This document shows positions 24,701-34,001 of a stretch of DNA of 64,000 bases, piece after piece. The position numbers and the translations under genes were made by a program. How positions within the stretch are numbered: the first letter of the stretch is position 1; each line of letters opens with the position of its first letter. Below the pieces are notes generated by a model. It had not been told where the DNA came from. It made no database searches and worked only from the letters and a program-made list of their open reading frames with translations. Origin of the DNA: Ooceraea biroi (taxonomy: Eukaryota; Arthropoda; Insecta; Hymenoptera; Formicidae); NCBI RefSeq assembly GCF_003672135.1, contig NC_039515.1:1364001-1428000 (forward strand). Direction: 5' to 3'.

Positions 24701-26935
24701 ATAGAATCAGAATTTGTTTTTTTTTATGAATAATGAAACCTAATCACTATCTTTTACACAAGAAGCAGGCAACGTAACATAATGTAGAGCGCAAGTGACA
24801 AATATAGTCCTGGGAATCATCTGTTGCTTGCAATGTCAATGCAGTAGGACACACATTTTCATTATACACAAAGTATATTTGAAAAAATATTAATTTTTCA
24901 TAGACAATAATATTTTATGAGTATCATTGATATCAAAGTGGGAAGAAATATGAATACTTGAAATGTGAATAGATAAATAATGATAAAAGTCGATGTCATA
25001 TAAACAGAATTGTTTTTTTATTTATTACATATTAATACATATATGATATATATGATATACATTATTAATTGCAACATGAATAATACAATAAGTATTATTG
25101 CATGTTAGGTTGGTCAAAATGTGCGTTCGGTATAAGTCAAAAAATTAAAATGTCAAGAAGCGAACGGACTTAATGACCAATACTATAAATAATACAATAA
25201 GTACATGTTTAATGTAGGAAAACTTTGAACGAATACATTTTATGAATACGAATACATTGAACGGCTACATACGAGTTTTTTTTAATAAAAGAAAACGGAG
25301 AAAAACATGAAAAGACATGAAAAACAGTTTTTTTGGCAATAAGAAGCCGCTGCGAAATACAATAATCTTATTCGTATACGTACTTGCACATATACGAATT
25401 GAAAACATTTTTCGTTGCATTTATTGATTTTTAAAAAGTATTAATTTTGTCAACTTACTTCTAACGCTTTCGCGATTTGCACATTTAGAATTACCATAGT
25501 GAGTACATCTTGCTTTAAAATATTTACTAAGTACGATTTTAATTAATTGTAAACGGTGGTCGTTTAGAGGATCGAATAAATGTGTCATATTGTTGAAGAT
25601 ATTATTTGGTACTTTTCGTAAAGCTTCTACTAGTAAAGTCTGTAGGATATTCTTTTGCGTAAGAATCGACATATTCTCTCTGAATGTTATTTCTCGGCAA
25701 AAACGATAAAACTACGTTCTTAAGTTTACATTAATTACACAGAATCAATGACCGGAGAGTTTAGTGAAAGTAATTCAAGTAATTCGTGTTCCCCGTTCAG
25801 TGCGCGTACAGATTACCAAATTCCGAAACTTTATATAACCTCTTTCATATAACAGTGTAAATATTACTGTAGGCTATATACTTACATGTGAAAAGGAACA
25901 GATGCATCGGCTGCCTTGCTACACAGATTGCACAAAACACAATAATTAGGCATTTTCTTGCTATAACACGCTTACTAGTAGTTATCATCACACTCGAGGC
26001 ACGATTGGGCATGCTTTGGCAGGCATGCAGTACTGCTCATTTCTACCGGCACATACCGATATTTTAAAGTAGCCAATCAGGCTTCACTAAAAAGAGATGA
26101 AACGAGTTTCCAGGTATCTGCCTCTCACTCCACACACGATCACTACCCCCACCACTGCGATCAGCGGTCCATTCTATATGTCGATGATTTTTTCATATGT
26201 CTTATGTGCATGTCTCTTAAAATTTCATCTTTCTTAGAAATAATAATATATCCTTTAATATTAATATTTTCTTTGATTACATTGTAGGTATAATAGTCTT
26301 TGGTATGTAGCGCCATTACCGATCCAAACCTTGTTCTTAATTATGCAAAAAACTATAAACAGTCATAAGATAGTGATAGGTGGTCTTTTTACTTCGTCCA
26401 TAGAAGGATTTTCTACGGTAATAAATGTTATGTACAAATTGATAGTAATCATTTAATGTTTATCTTCTTTTCCATTGTATGATTTTCAGCACCATGTATA
26501 GTAACATAAGTAATAACTTCACTGCATATACTTAGCAACTGAAGACACTAATAAATATTTAAGGTAAATGTTAAGATTAGAAGCGACTTCGTCGATTTAA
26601 GCCGGGTTCCCAAGAGCGTGAATCATGTTGTTCTGCTCACTCCAATAATTGTGCAGGACAGCATGATTCAAGCTCGTGATACACGTCCCGTGGAACCCGA
26701 CCTTATAATACAATAACTTCTTAATAAACAAAAAACGACGACTAAAACTGTTCGCAAATTAGTCAGATGTTCTTGACAATATGTGTCAAGATCATTGAAA
26801 TCGGTAAAATCGCCTCTAATAATCAACATTTACTAATGTTTTAATGATTATTATCGATACAAAAGAGAATTTTCGTTTCAGCTTATAACTACGGCTGTAT
26901 CATATTTTACCGTTATACAAACTATGGATTTGTGA
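14607..26935 (+). CDS. Odorant receptor copy 3, nine exons spread over 12.3 kb
   Basis: Nine-exon odorant receptor very close to copy 2 in its exons. Exons: 14607-14750, 14863-14985, 15451-15568, 15651-15912, 20026-about 20160, 20272-20362, 21716-21861, 26288-26417, 26882-26935. Exon 1 encodes the same 48 residues as copy 2; exon 2 has one extra codon (Asn); exon 4 keeps IIPMNNSRPRK; exon 8 reads YNSLWYVAPLPIQ; exon 9 ends SYFTVIQTMDL. All visible exons are open and phases match copy 2. Intron 4 (about 4.1 kb) and intron 7 (about 4.4 kb) are filled with transposons, while copy 2 has about 0.85 and 0.35 kb there. Splice signals flanking the swollen introns are intact, so the gene could still be expressed. 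The exon 5 donor is unresolved, as in the other copies. Confidence 0.88.
15063..15423. mobile_element. Unclassified 360-bp insertion in OR copy 3 intron 2
   Basis: Compared with copy 2, intron 2 here carries about 360 extra bases between GCTGCAAATTATAATATAA and the shared TGTTTGAGGAAAG before exon 3. No clear inverted ends or coding region were found. It is identified only by its absence from the sister copy. Confidence 0.5.
16263..16451. mobile_element. Foldback MITE in OR copy 3 intron 4
   Basis: A near-perfect inverted repeat of about 190 bases. The left arm starts TAAAACAAAACTTTCT and includes GATGCCAGATTCCGTGCAT; the right arm is its complement. The centre is near 16,350. No coding capacity. 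Confidence 0.8.
16568..17300. mobile_element. piggyBac-like MITE cluster flanked by TTAA
   Basis: TTAA at 16,564-16,567 and 17,301-17,304 bounds an element with ends GGAAATCCTGGAG and CTCTAGGATCCCC. Inside are two foldbacks centred near 16,760 and 17,104, each with TGACTTTAGAAGCGTAATAA arms, so this looks like two nested or tandem copies. Related sequence lies at 35,036-35,240, and similar ends occur at 54,898-55,252. The TTAA duplication is the mark of piggyBac-type transposition; no transposase is present. Confidence 0.7.
17351..19169 (+). mobile_element. hAT-superfamily transposon with 8-bp target duplication and degraded transposase
   Basis: The element starts CAGTGAAGCCAATTCGG and ends with its complement, with terminal inverted repeats of about 350 bases. 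It is flanked by the direct repeat CACCAGTT (17,343-17,350 and 19,170-19,177). An 8-bp duplication with CAG-type ends is the hAT signature. It inserted into an older MITE of the TGCACTGCTGAACTGGTGCA family, remnants of which lie on both sides. The interior carries transposase-derived coding sequence, and a (TA)n run at 18,737-18,772 interrupts it. It is inside OR copy 3 intron 4. Confidence 0.88.
17775..18822 (+). pseudogene. Degraded hAT transposase
   Basis: Two reading frames carry hAT transposase-like sequence. 17,775-18,266 shows SCDNAAVMVGKH, CPCHAVALIAHAACAKIP and LAGTRWLSRHSC, which match the DNAxxMxG, CxxHxxxL and TRWxxxxxxxxR stretches of the ZMYM/DUF4371-like hAT group. 18,349-18,822 continues with more transposase-like sequence before running into a (TA)n tract. 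The N-terminal BED-finger region and the C-terminal dimerisation region are not visible, so the protein is broken. Family assignment rests on motif recall, not a search. Confidence 0.75.
19275..19421. mobile_element. Foldback MITE (GGCCGGTATTCATAGTC family), copy 1
   Basis: Arms start GGCCGGTATTCATAGTCGAA and contain TTAAGACCGTCTTAAG. A second copy lies at 22,792-22,929, inside a hAT relic. Confidence 0.8.
19425..19583. mobile_element. Foldback MITE (GCCCGTATCAGACTACG)
   Basis: An almost perfect 159-base inverted repeat, directly abutting the previous MITE with TTAA between them. The arms contain ATTGGAGATTGCGAATTGG and its complement. Confidence 0.8.
19640..19740. repeat. Short tandem repeat of a GTGTCCAATCGT unit
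   Basis: About seven variants of GTGTCCAATCGT spaced 13-15 bases apart. A related run (GTGTGCAATCGT) occurs at 31,835-31,880. Both end in AAATGGAGG.C.CCC, so they may be terminal parts of one repeat family. Confidence 0.6.
19763..19957. mobile_element. Foldback MITE in OR copy 3 intron 4
   Basis: Arms TAGACCAAGCATTC and GAATGCTTGGTCTA enclose paired segments with GAGAGAGCTGCTTTGC and its near-complement. No coding capacity. Confidence 0.7.
20434..20563. mobile_element. Foldback MITE in OR copy 3 intron 6
   Basis: Inverted arms CCTGGTTTACACCGATTG and a near-complement, containing ATACGCGTATCAAAT. A related half-element lies at about 52,885-52,930. Confidence 0.7.
20841..21425. mobile_element. 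Foldback MITE (CAGGGTGTC family) in OR copy 3 intron 6, with nested MITE
   Basis: Occupies the same site as the copy 2 element at 11,465. Nested at 20,874-20,988 is a near-perfect foldback with ends CCCAGGTAGCATAAAAATC; a second copy of that nested element interrupts the LINE relic at 34,002-34,116. Confidence 0.75.
21935..22960 (+). mobile_element. Old hAT relic in OR copy 3 intron 7
   Basis: Inverted ends TTGCACGAG..CCAAGAC (left) and its imperfect complement (right), flanked by GTTTTTGAT / GTTTCTGAT, consistent with a decayed 8-bp target duplication. A short stretch near 22,225 reads as a hAT-like segment (ILDNAANTTF). Two younger foldback MITEs are nested inside: about 22,555-22,698 (TTTACACGAGCGCTACTTC arms) and 22,792-22,929. 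Confidence 0.6.
23077..24443. mobile_element. 1.37-kb near-perfect foldback element
   Basis: Two arms of about 680 bases are almost exact reverse complements, centred near 23,760. Ends are ACAGGGTGTATCTTAAAACG and its complement, with TA on both sides. Each arm contains the same mirrored small reading frame (62 codons) encoding the same peptide, starting MKTL.KTILSS; it is a by-product of the palindrome, not a gene. Ends and TA flanks suggest a Tc1/mariner-type non-autonomous element. Confidence 0.85.
24556..26186 (-). mobile_element. P-element-like transposon, internally deleted, with 8-bp target duplication
   Basis: The element starts CATCAACATATAGAATGGAC and ends in the complement (CATATAGAATGG arms of about 100 bases). 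It is flanked by ATTTTTTC at 24,548-24,555 and 26,187-26,194, an 8-bp direct repeat; OR copy 2 shows the empty site. Interior coding sequence lies on the minus strand: an N-terminal exon at 25,886-25,953 with a THAP-like zinc-binding start, and a C-terminal exon at 25,421-25,672 ending KLTKLILFKNQ, typical of P-type transposases. The catalytic middle is missing, so it is non-autonomous. A very short mariner-like insertion may lie at about 25,106-25,188. Confidence 0.8.
25421..25953 (-). pseudogene. Remnant P-element/THAP transposase
   Basis: Reading right to left, exon 25,953-25,886 starts at an ATG and gives MPNYCVLCNLCSKAADASVP plus FH before a GTAAG donor, similar to the first zinc ligands of a THAP DNA-binding domain. 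The last piece, 25,672-25,421, contains HLFDPLNDHRLQLIKIVLSK and ends RSKLTKLILFKNQ, which I recognise as the C-terminal signature of P-element and THAP9-like transposases. Nothing resembling the RNase-H-like core lies between them. Family assignment rests on motif recall plus the 8-bp target duplication. Confidence 0.65.
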
Positions 26936-27054
26936 TCATGAAATAATGACGAAATAGCGAAGTAGATTTAATTATTACAAATAATTGTTCGTACATACAA
27001 AGATAAGTGACAAATATTTTCTGAGTAGCTTTCTGTATTATATGTCATAAATAT

Positions 27055-27535
27055 GTGTCCATACGGAACAAAAACCTCCATTGGACATCCACTAGACATC
27101 CATCATGGAGATTCGAAACCTGCATTAGATGTCTACATAATCTCCAGTAGACGTTCCATTGTTCCGCATTTGTCACCTCCATAAAACCTCTAGACATATT
27201 CATGGATGTCTCATACGTTTCATGGACGTTTTATAAAGCAATCATAGATGTTTCGTGAAGTTTTGATGAATATATATTATTATTATAATTATACAAATGA
27301 AAATTATATTGCAAATCATATCTAGTAACTAGCAATAAAAATAAAATTAAAATTTTTAGTTTTTTTATGTTTTTTCGATTGTTGATAATTCTAGTGGGAA
27401 GTATCTTTTTTTTATCGCTTGGGAATTCAAACTCGGGGCTTCTAGATGATGATCTGCTTGCTTATCCGCTACGCTACTTCTCTATTGACAACTAAAAATA
27501 TTCCATGTTATATTTACCCGACATCGTTTTCTAAT
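27055..27535. other. Repeat-rich spacer with a tRNA-like SINE fragment
   Basis: No gene is seen. About 27,065-27,245 is full of GGACATCC / GGATGTC words in both orientations and may be a decayed MITE. On the minus strand at 27,417-27,485 there is a tRNA-like piece with box A (TAGCGTAGCGG) and box B (GAGTTTGAATTCC), likely a SINE head or tRNA pseudogene. Confidence 0.45.
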
Positions 27536-27540
27536 GATAT

Positions 27541-27962
27541 ACAGGGTGTTTCCTAAGTAAGTAGACAAACTTAAGGAGGATATTCCTTGGCTTATTTTAA
27601 GAAGAAAAGGTCATATAAACATATGTCCTAAACTGCTTTGTTTTCCAAAAAAAGTACATCACTGTTTTCGTTCACTTTTCGTTTATTATAGAACAATTTG
27701 TGTTATTGCAAATGAAACAAATGAAAAACAATAGTAACCAAAAAGAAAAATTATAACGAAAAAGAAAATAGTAACTAAAAAGAAAAATAATAACATCACA
27801 GTAACTGCTGAAAATGTCCACCTGCAGCCATGATACTGCAGTGCTGTACTTTTTTTGGAAAACAAAGCAGTTTAGGACATATGTTTATATGACCTTTTCT
27901 TCTTAAAATAAGCCAAGGAATATCCTCCTTAAGTTTGTCTACTTACTTAGGAAACACCCTGT
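27541..27962. mobile_element. Foldback MITE with CAGGGTGTTTCC ends
   Basis: Arms of about 115 bases start ACAGGGTGTTTCCTAAGTAAG and end in the complement, with an A-rich non-coding middle and TA flanks. Different interior from the other CAGGGTG elements in the window. Confidence 0.8.
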
Positions 27963-28007
27963 ATATGTTTTAATATTATAAAACTTGTAACAAATATAAA
28001 AATTTAT

Positions 28008-28014
<7 letters not shown>

Positions 28015-28047
<33 letters not shown>

Positions 28048-28833
28048 TTATATGTATATAAAATCAAACATTTTATATAAAACATATAACATTATATATA
28101 AAAACTGTTTTGACACACAAATGTCTATACTGTACTAGATCGCTAACTTCGTAAAAACCCAGATAGCACAAAAGTACCAGAAATATTCTAAGAACGTCCT
28201 ACGAACGTTGAACATTCTTTGAACGTTCTTAGATTTTCTCTGGAACTTTTGTGTTATCTGGGAAGAGGTGAAGCAGGGTAGATTTCTGATTTCGGCCATG
28301 ACTCCTGACAGAACATGGCGACGTGGTGTGGTAGTACATATGTGATGAGTATCCGGCGTAGTAAGATTCACCGTATTGATGCTTACTGCTATTTGTATTA
28401 TTGCAAGTACAAAAAAGCGACAACAATGCCGAGCAGATGTTGCATTGCAAAATGCAAAAATACAAAGATCTAAGATCTGTGTTGATGTATTAGTTAATGC
28501 AATTCTATTCAAAGTTAAGCAATTTATTCTTCACATTATTACAAACATCGAATATATATTATACATAAATTGAATATTTATTACACATAATAAAGTTTAC
28601 TTACTGAAATAAGCTGTTTATTTGTATTTTTACATTTTACAATGCACAAGTAGATATTTCTCCATACTTTTCCTTGTTTATTCCATTACGTTTTATTACA
28701 TATAATATTATTACAATAGACAATTATTAATACCAGTTGATAATCACTGCAACTTGTTTGAAAACCTGGTTACCGTTATTACTATGCTGAGTAATTTTTA
28801 ACTGTTATAAGATAATTAATTGATATGCAAATT
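28015..28833. other. Non-coding spacer with (TA)n and a small foldback
   Basis: (TA)n lies at 28,015-28,040. A foldback at about 28,158-28,262 has CCCAGATAGCACAAAAGT ends, related in its terminus to the CCCAGGTAGC elements at 20,874 and 34,002. The rest is likely 3' flank of the minus-strand zinc-finger gene; open frames of 60-125 codons here match no family I know. Confidence 0.5.
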
Positions 28834-30819
28834 CTATGGAAAATACATCGCTGAAGCAGTTGTCGTCCGCCGCTGGGACCGCTGCCGCGGCAGTGAAGTC
28901 GGCACCATCGCCGAAGCAGTAGCTGTCGTCTGTCGCTGGGACTGCTGCTGTGGCAGTGAAGTTGGCACCATCGCCGAAGCACCAGCTGTCGTGCGTCGCT
29001 TGGACCGATGCCGCGGCAGTGAAATCGGCACCATCGCCGAAGCAGTAGTTGTCGTCTGTCGCTGGGACTGCTGCTGCGGCAGTGAAGTTAGCACCATCGC
29101 CGAAGCACCAGCTGTCGTCCGCCGCTGGGACCAATGCCGCGGCAGTGAAGTTGGCACCATCGCCGAAGCACCAGCTGTCGTCCGCTGCTGGGACCGATGC
29201 CGCGGCAGTGAAGTCGGCACCATCGCCGAAGCAGTAGTTGTCGTCTGTCGCTGGGACTGCTGCTGCGGCAGTGAAATTGGCACCATCGTCGAAGCACCAA
29301 CTGTCGTCCGCCGTTTGGACCGATGCCGCGGCAGTGAAGTCGGCACCATCGCCGAAGCAGCAGCTGTCGTCCGCTGCTGGGACCAATGTCGCGGCAGTGA
29401 AGTCGGCACCATCGCCAAAGCAGGAGTTACTGCCTGCTGCTGGAATTGTTGTGGCAACTCTTTTATCTGAATATGCGGTCTTAACTGACGTACTTCTTCT
29501 TCAGTCTTCTTATGCACTGTATTTAGAAAATTATTAAGTTGGGCAGAGTCCGCGAGGACTTTTTAACAAATTTCAAACACAAGACTGTATGTGTACTTTA
29601 ATGTTTATTTTGTATTAATAGAAAACTTAATGAATTTTGCTAAAAAAATTCCGCAGGAGAACTTTCTAGTTAATATGTAAGTGCAACATAAAAGAGCATT
29701 ATTCAAATTGTTTCTTAAAAACGTTACATAGGTATGTTATATATATACACACACATACACACAAATGTTACATACATATGTTAACGTTCGAAATGAAAAT
29801 GATAGCAAATGACACTTCTTTATGTAGCAATTCAGAATACTTTGTGTATTTTACCTTTCAACAAGTGTCGCTCTACACCGCTTGTATTTATGAATTTGTT
29901 TTTGCAGAAAGGGCAGAAATGCCATTTGACTAAGTTAATGGGTCCATGCGCGGTTTTCATGTGAAATGTGAACGTCTTTTTTGTTGAAAATGTTTGATAA
30001 CCTATGTATGCCAAGATTTCCCTTACATGTTATCTCACTTGAATATTTTGTATTAAGAAACTAAATTGTGTACTTACATGTTTTACAAATCATATTTGTA
30101 AACCATATCTTCGCCGGAAATCGATTCAATAATTGAGTCTTTTCGTTACTTACATCCGCGTGAATGGAATTATCGATGTTTTGTGACTTAATAGTTGCCT
30201 GAAAATAATGTTATTGTTTTTAATAGTCATCTTGAGATTAAATATGTATGTACACTCTGTGCGTGCGTGTGCGTGTGCGTGCGTGCGTGTGTGTCCTATT
30301 ATATCCTTCAGCAAGTCCTTACTATAGTCCTTACTATAATATAATATATATAGTAGTATAATATAGTATATAGTATTAGGACCTAATACTATACTATATA
30401 CTAATACTTTGATATATTACTCGATAAGATTAGAGAAGATAAGAATAGATAAAAACAATCTGTGTTTATAGGTTCCAAATAAACCCAATACTATATATAA
30501 ATGTAATAAACGCAATCGTTGCAACAGAGAAAGATGAGTATACGAGTAACCGTTTACTTACCGCATTAGAATTGAATGGAGTTCTACCAGCTAACGCGTT
30601 AAAGATATATTCACAATTCTGCTTCTTATGCTGATATGATATATGATATATGAAATTTATAATGTCTTGAAAGAAGTTGTTGCACGTGCAACATTTAAGT
30701 ATGCCACTAGTCTGATGGGACTCATTGATTTCGTGCGAGGCAGCACCTCTTTTGCGTGCTTTGGATTTCGTTTTCTGACGATTCATGTCACCGTTTTCAG
30801 AAACAAACTGATCGCGCAT
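28834..30819 (-). CDS. Three-finger C2H2 zinc-finger protein with a 21-residue repeat tail
   Basis: Four-exon model, 402 residues: 30819-30562, 30198-30078, 30001-29855, 29516-28834. All junctions have GT/AG and matching phase. Finger 1 (residues 43-64) is CX2CX12HX4H. Fingers 2 (124-145) and 3 (156-177) have exactly the same spacing but are each split by an intron and appear only when exons 2-3 and 3-4 are joined, which strongly supports the model. From about residue 205 the protein is a run of 21-residue repeats (AMVPTSLPRHWSQQRTT-like), rich in Thr, Ser, Gln, Arg and Pro, encoded by a 63-base minisatellite; stop codon TAG at 28,836-28,834. The function is unknown: nucleic-acid binding is likely from the fingers, while the role of the tail is unclear. 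I do not recognise an orthologue. The ATG at 30,819 is the first in frame; an additional 5' exon is possible. Confidence 0.72.
28850..29430. repeat. 63-bp coding minisatellite, about nine units
   Basis: Units begin near GCAGTGAAGTCGGCACCATC and recur every 63 bases with a few substitutions. Because 63 is a multiple of three and the units lack stops, several frames on both strands stay open; only the minus-strand frame joins the zinc-finger exons. Units alternate between at least two sub-types (CTGCTGCGGCAG versus GATGCCGCGGCAG). Confidence 0.9.
30250..30292. repeat. GT/GCGT-rich simple repeat
   Basis: Alternating GTGCGT dinucleotide-type repeat in intron 1 of the zinc-finger gene. Confidence 0.8.
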
Positions 30820-30882
30820 TAGCAACTAACGTTTTCTTGCGTCACACGCAGCGATTACTGTACGCCAGATTCTTGTTGTTGC

Positions 30883-31066
30883 CAGAAACGGGCTTCGATA
30901 GCACGGTAGTATGTGATGGAGATAAAGTGAGGGTGGCTCGTGACGCACACAAGTTACACATCGTATCCGTGTGCGCATATGGACACGTGTACCTTGTATG
31001 CGTCAGGAGATCATCCTCACTCCCACCCTCACCACATATTATCGCATACTATCGAGAACTGTTTCT
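30883..31066. mobile_element. MITE with imperfect inverted ends
   Basis: CCAGAAACGGGCTTCGATAG on the left pairs imperfectly with CTATCGAGAACTGTTTCTGG on the right; both arms carry a GTGAGGGTGG-type segment. It lies just upstream of the zinc-finger gene. Confidence 0.55.
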
Positions 31067-31202
31067 GGCATCACTGAACACTGAAGTATTTTGCACAATA
31101 GGAGGTGATATCGATAGGAACAGGTGATACCGATGAATACAGGGAAATACCGATAGAATAGAAATATTATCGCCACTCGCCACACAATGGTGCGATAGGA
31201 AT

Positions 31203-31321
31203 AAAGCCCCGACACAATGCAAAGAACAGGCAATAAGAATAGGGCCACTGTGCGCTGAAAGGAAACAGACGATCCTATTCCCTATTCTTATTGCCTGTTC
31301 CTTGCATTGTGTTCGGGGCTT
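31203..31321. mobile_element. Foldback MITE
   Basis: Near-perfect inverted arms AAGCCCCGACACAATGCAA and the complement, centred near 31,260. No coding capacity. Confidence 0.7.
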
Positions 31322-31390
31322 CAAAGCCAACCAATCAGAAATCGTGTAGTCTGCATTCCATCTGTTTCAAATATTTATGATTATCATTTG

Positions 31391-31503
31391 GTCTGTTCTT
31401 TATATCTGCACTGTTGAACTGGTGCAATACATTAAAATGAGGCAAGTATATTTTTTCACTCTAACTTATTGCCCCAGTTCAGTAGTGCAACTATAAAGAA
31501 CTG
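31391..31503. mobile_element. GTCTGTTCTTT palindromic MITE, copy 1
   Basis: About 113 bases, ends GTCTGTTCTTTATATCTGCAC and its imperfect complement. Other members are at 35,848-35,964, 46,448-46,566, 47,905-48,015 and 53,756-53,871, with split remnants flanking the hAT element at 17,351-19,169. Confidence 0.75.
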
Positions 31504-33049
31504 TAAGCGTGAGAAAAGGATGTTAATATAAGCGTCGATAATGTAGAACTGAGCGATAAGCGATTAAGGTATAGATCTTATACATATACCTTGTTGAAAA
31601 TCGGGGACCGAGATGCCAGAGCGAAAGAGCAATATATTTTCTGTCCTTCTATTGGAAAAGAAAGACTGCGCAAGCGCGGAGGCGCAGAGACGTAATATCT
31701 GATAAAGCATTAGCAATATAATCGGATAAACTTCCGAAAAGCTCCCACACCCGATTTACATATCCTTTGGTGAAAATACTTGAAATGACTCAAAATGAAT
31801 ACCCTTAAATGGATTTTTACAGACGTGTGCGATATTGCGTGTGCAATCGTGCGGTGTGCAATCGTTCCGTGTGCAAATGGAGGCGACCCTTATAGAAGTA
31901 TAGAGAAGCTGGTAAGTGGTGCGTTTTGGGGGAGATTGAGAGGTGATTTAGGGGGAGTGTGGGGTTGGAGAAAAAAATAGGATAGAGAGATCGCGGAAAG
32001 AAGGGTAGGCAATCCGGGGGGGTCGGGAGGGGGGGTTTCGACGGGAACGTGGCAAAAATAGGGAAAGGAAACTATGCAGGGGGGTCGGCGACAGAGAAAC
32101 GAAGGAGAGATCAAGCAGAGATACAAAAACGGCCGGATGTGAAAATTAAGAGAGTAGATACTAATCTGGATAGGAAAGTGATTAAAAGTGATTTGAGACA
32201 TCGTGAAGGTGTAGGAGAAGGAGGGGAGAGACAAGGTGAATGCTCAGGAGGTAAGAAGTGTGAGGGGACGGAAGAAAGCGGGAGTGAGGTCAGCAAAGAC
32301 GAAGGTTTGTATGTAAATAAACGAGGGAAGGAGGTAGGTAGAGATAGAGTAATGAATGAAGAAATGCAATGTGATAAGAAATTAGGAGAAAATTTCGAAG
32401 GAGTAATGACGGAGGGGGAAGTGAGAGAAATTATCGTGTAAGTAACGAGGATTGTGGTGTAAAAGGCGTAACTGCAGGAAGGATAGATAAGGATATAATG
32501 ATACGAGTAGGGGAATAGTTCCGGTATTCAAGTGGGTCTGAAGAGGTGGACAAAGAGTTAATGAGGAGCAGAGGGGATAGAGAGGAGGTTAAGTATAAAG
32601 GTACGTATAAAGAAGATATTGTAGTGGTAGCGAGTGTGAAAGAGGAATACAAGGTACAGTCTAAGGTGGATGACATGATGAAAATAGCGGCAATTATTCA
32701 TAAATTAGGTGTTAAGGTTTTAGGATTGCGAAGTGTTGGATTTAAGCAAACTGAAATTGTTTTTAAGGATATAGTCGGAGCAAATCGGTGTTTAGATCTG
32801 AATACGAGGGAAAAGGGGCACTACAATAATCAATTGCACTACAGTATCCCGAGGAGAGTGAAGAGGAGTAAGGGGGTAATTGCCGATTGGGATATGGAGA
32901 TGCCCCTGAAAGAACTGAAAACGTAATAGATGATAAGAACAGAATAGTAAGAGTAGAGAGAATGAAAAGGAGATTCTTCGATAGGATAGAAAAAAAAGTT
33001 AAAACGAAACTCTCTACTCTAGTCATAGTAACATGGGAAGATAGAATAA

Positions 33050-33195
33050 AGGCCCAAACACACAAATTCCGTAAGACGTAACGTAAGGATTCGACCAATC
33101 GCGTTGTTCGATTCGGTTACGGACAGCTAAATCGAGCAACGCGATTGGTCGAATCCTTACGTTACGTCTTACGGAATTTTGTGTGTTTGGGCCTT
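33050..33195. mobile_element. Foldback MITE inside the LINE relic
   Basis: Near-perfect arms AAGGCCCAAACACACAAA and the complement ending GGGCCTT. Removing it restores continuous gag-like reading from EDRI to RQNELSLFNGL, which shows it inserted into the ORF. Confidence 0.8.
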
Positions 33196-34001
33196 AAGGC
33201 AAAATGAATTAAGTTTGTTTAATGGTTTAGTAAGAATTAAAGTAAGACCGTTTATCGAGGCCGTTCGTCAATGTTATAATTGTTTCAAATCTTATGGTTA
33301 TATGAAAGTATCATTGTAGAGATAAGCATAAATGTATCAATTGTGAAGATGTGTGTCACGGAGAGTGTGACGAGGGGAGGCGTTGTATTAACTGTGGAGA
33401 GTCGCACAAACCGACTAGTAAGGACTGTAGGGAATATTGGTTTAACTTTGAAATTTAAAAGGTTATGGCAGAAAAAATGTGTCGATTCAGGAAGTGAAGG
33501 GAATAGTGATGAGGGATAATTGTGTAAGAATTGAACCAGTGAGAGAAATAAGGGAATGGCCGGAATTACAAAGCAATGCGTCTGAGGAGGTTTACAGAGG
33601 AGGGAGAATGGTGGATAGAAATATGAGAGGGGAAAGGAGTACATTTGCTGCGGTAACAAGTGTAATAATGTCGGCTGGAGGAATAAGGGACAATAGAGAG
33701 GGGGAGAGAGGAGAATAGAGGTAGAGGGTGTACAGATAGACAAGAGAGACAGAGGCGTATAGGGAACAATGAGTTGATGGAGTGGTTGTTTAGTCCCCGG
33801 GAATATGAGGTTGTGAAAGAAAAGAGAGGTCTTGTATTGAGTGGGCATGAAGAAGAGGGGGTAGTAGAGGGAATGAGAAGACATGAGGATGGTCATAAGG
33901 AAGAAGGAGCAGAGGAAAGATTGAAGATTTTAGAGGTTCAAATAGCTAGGCTTATAGAAATAATTAGGGGGTTGGAAGGACTGAGGGGAATGGGGGATAT
34001 A

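Noticed and set aside
28850..29430. Tandem array considered as a CRISPR-like array
   Set aside because: Units are contiguous with no unique spacers, and the genome is an insect one; it is a coding minisatellite.
28820..29470. Long open frames of 190-216 codons on both strands across the minisatellite
   Set aside because: They are frame shadows of a 63-base repeat that lacks stops. Only the minus-strand frame joined to the zinc-finger exons has independent support.
33285..33896. Minus-strand frames of 67-203 codons
   Set aside because: They are antisense to the purine-rich LINE relic; their Pro/Leu/Ser/Phe-rich composition is the complement of that bias.
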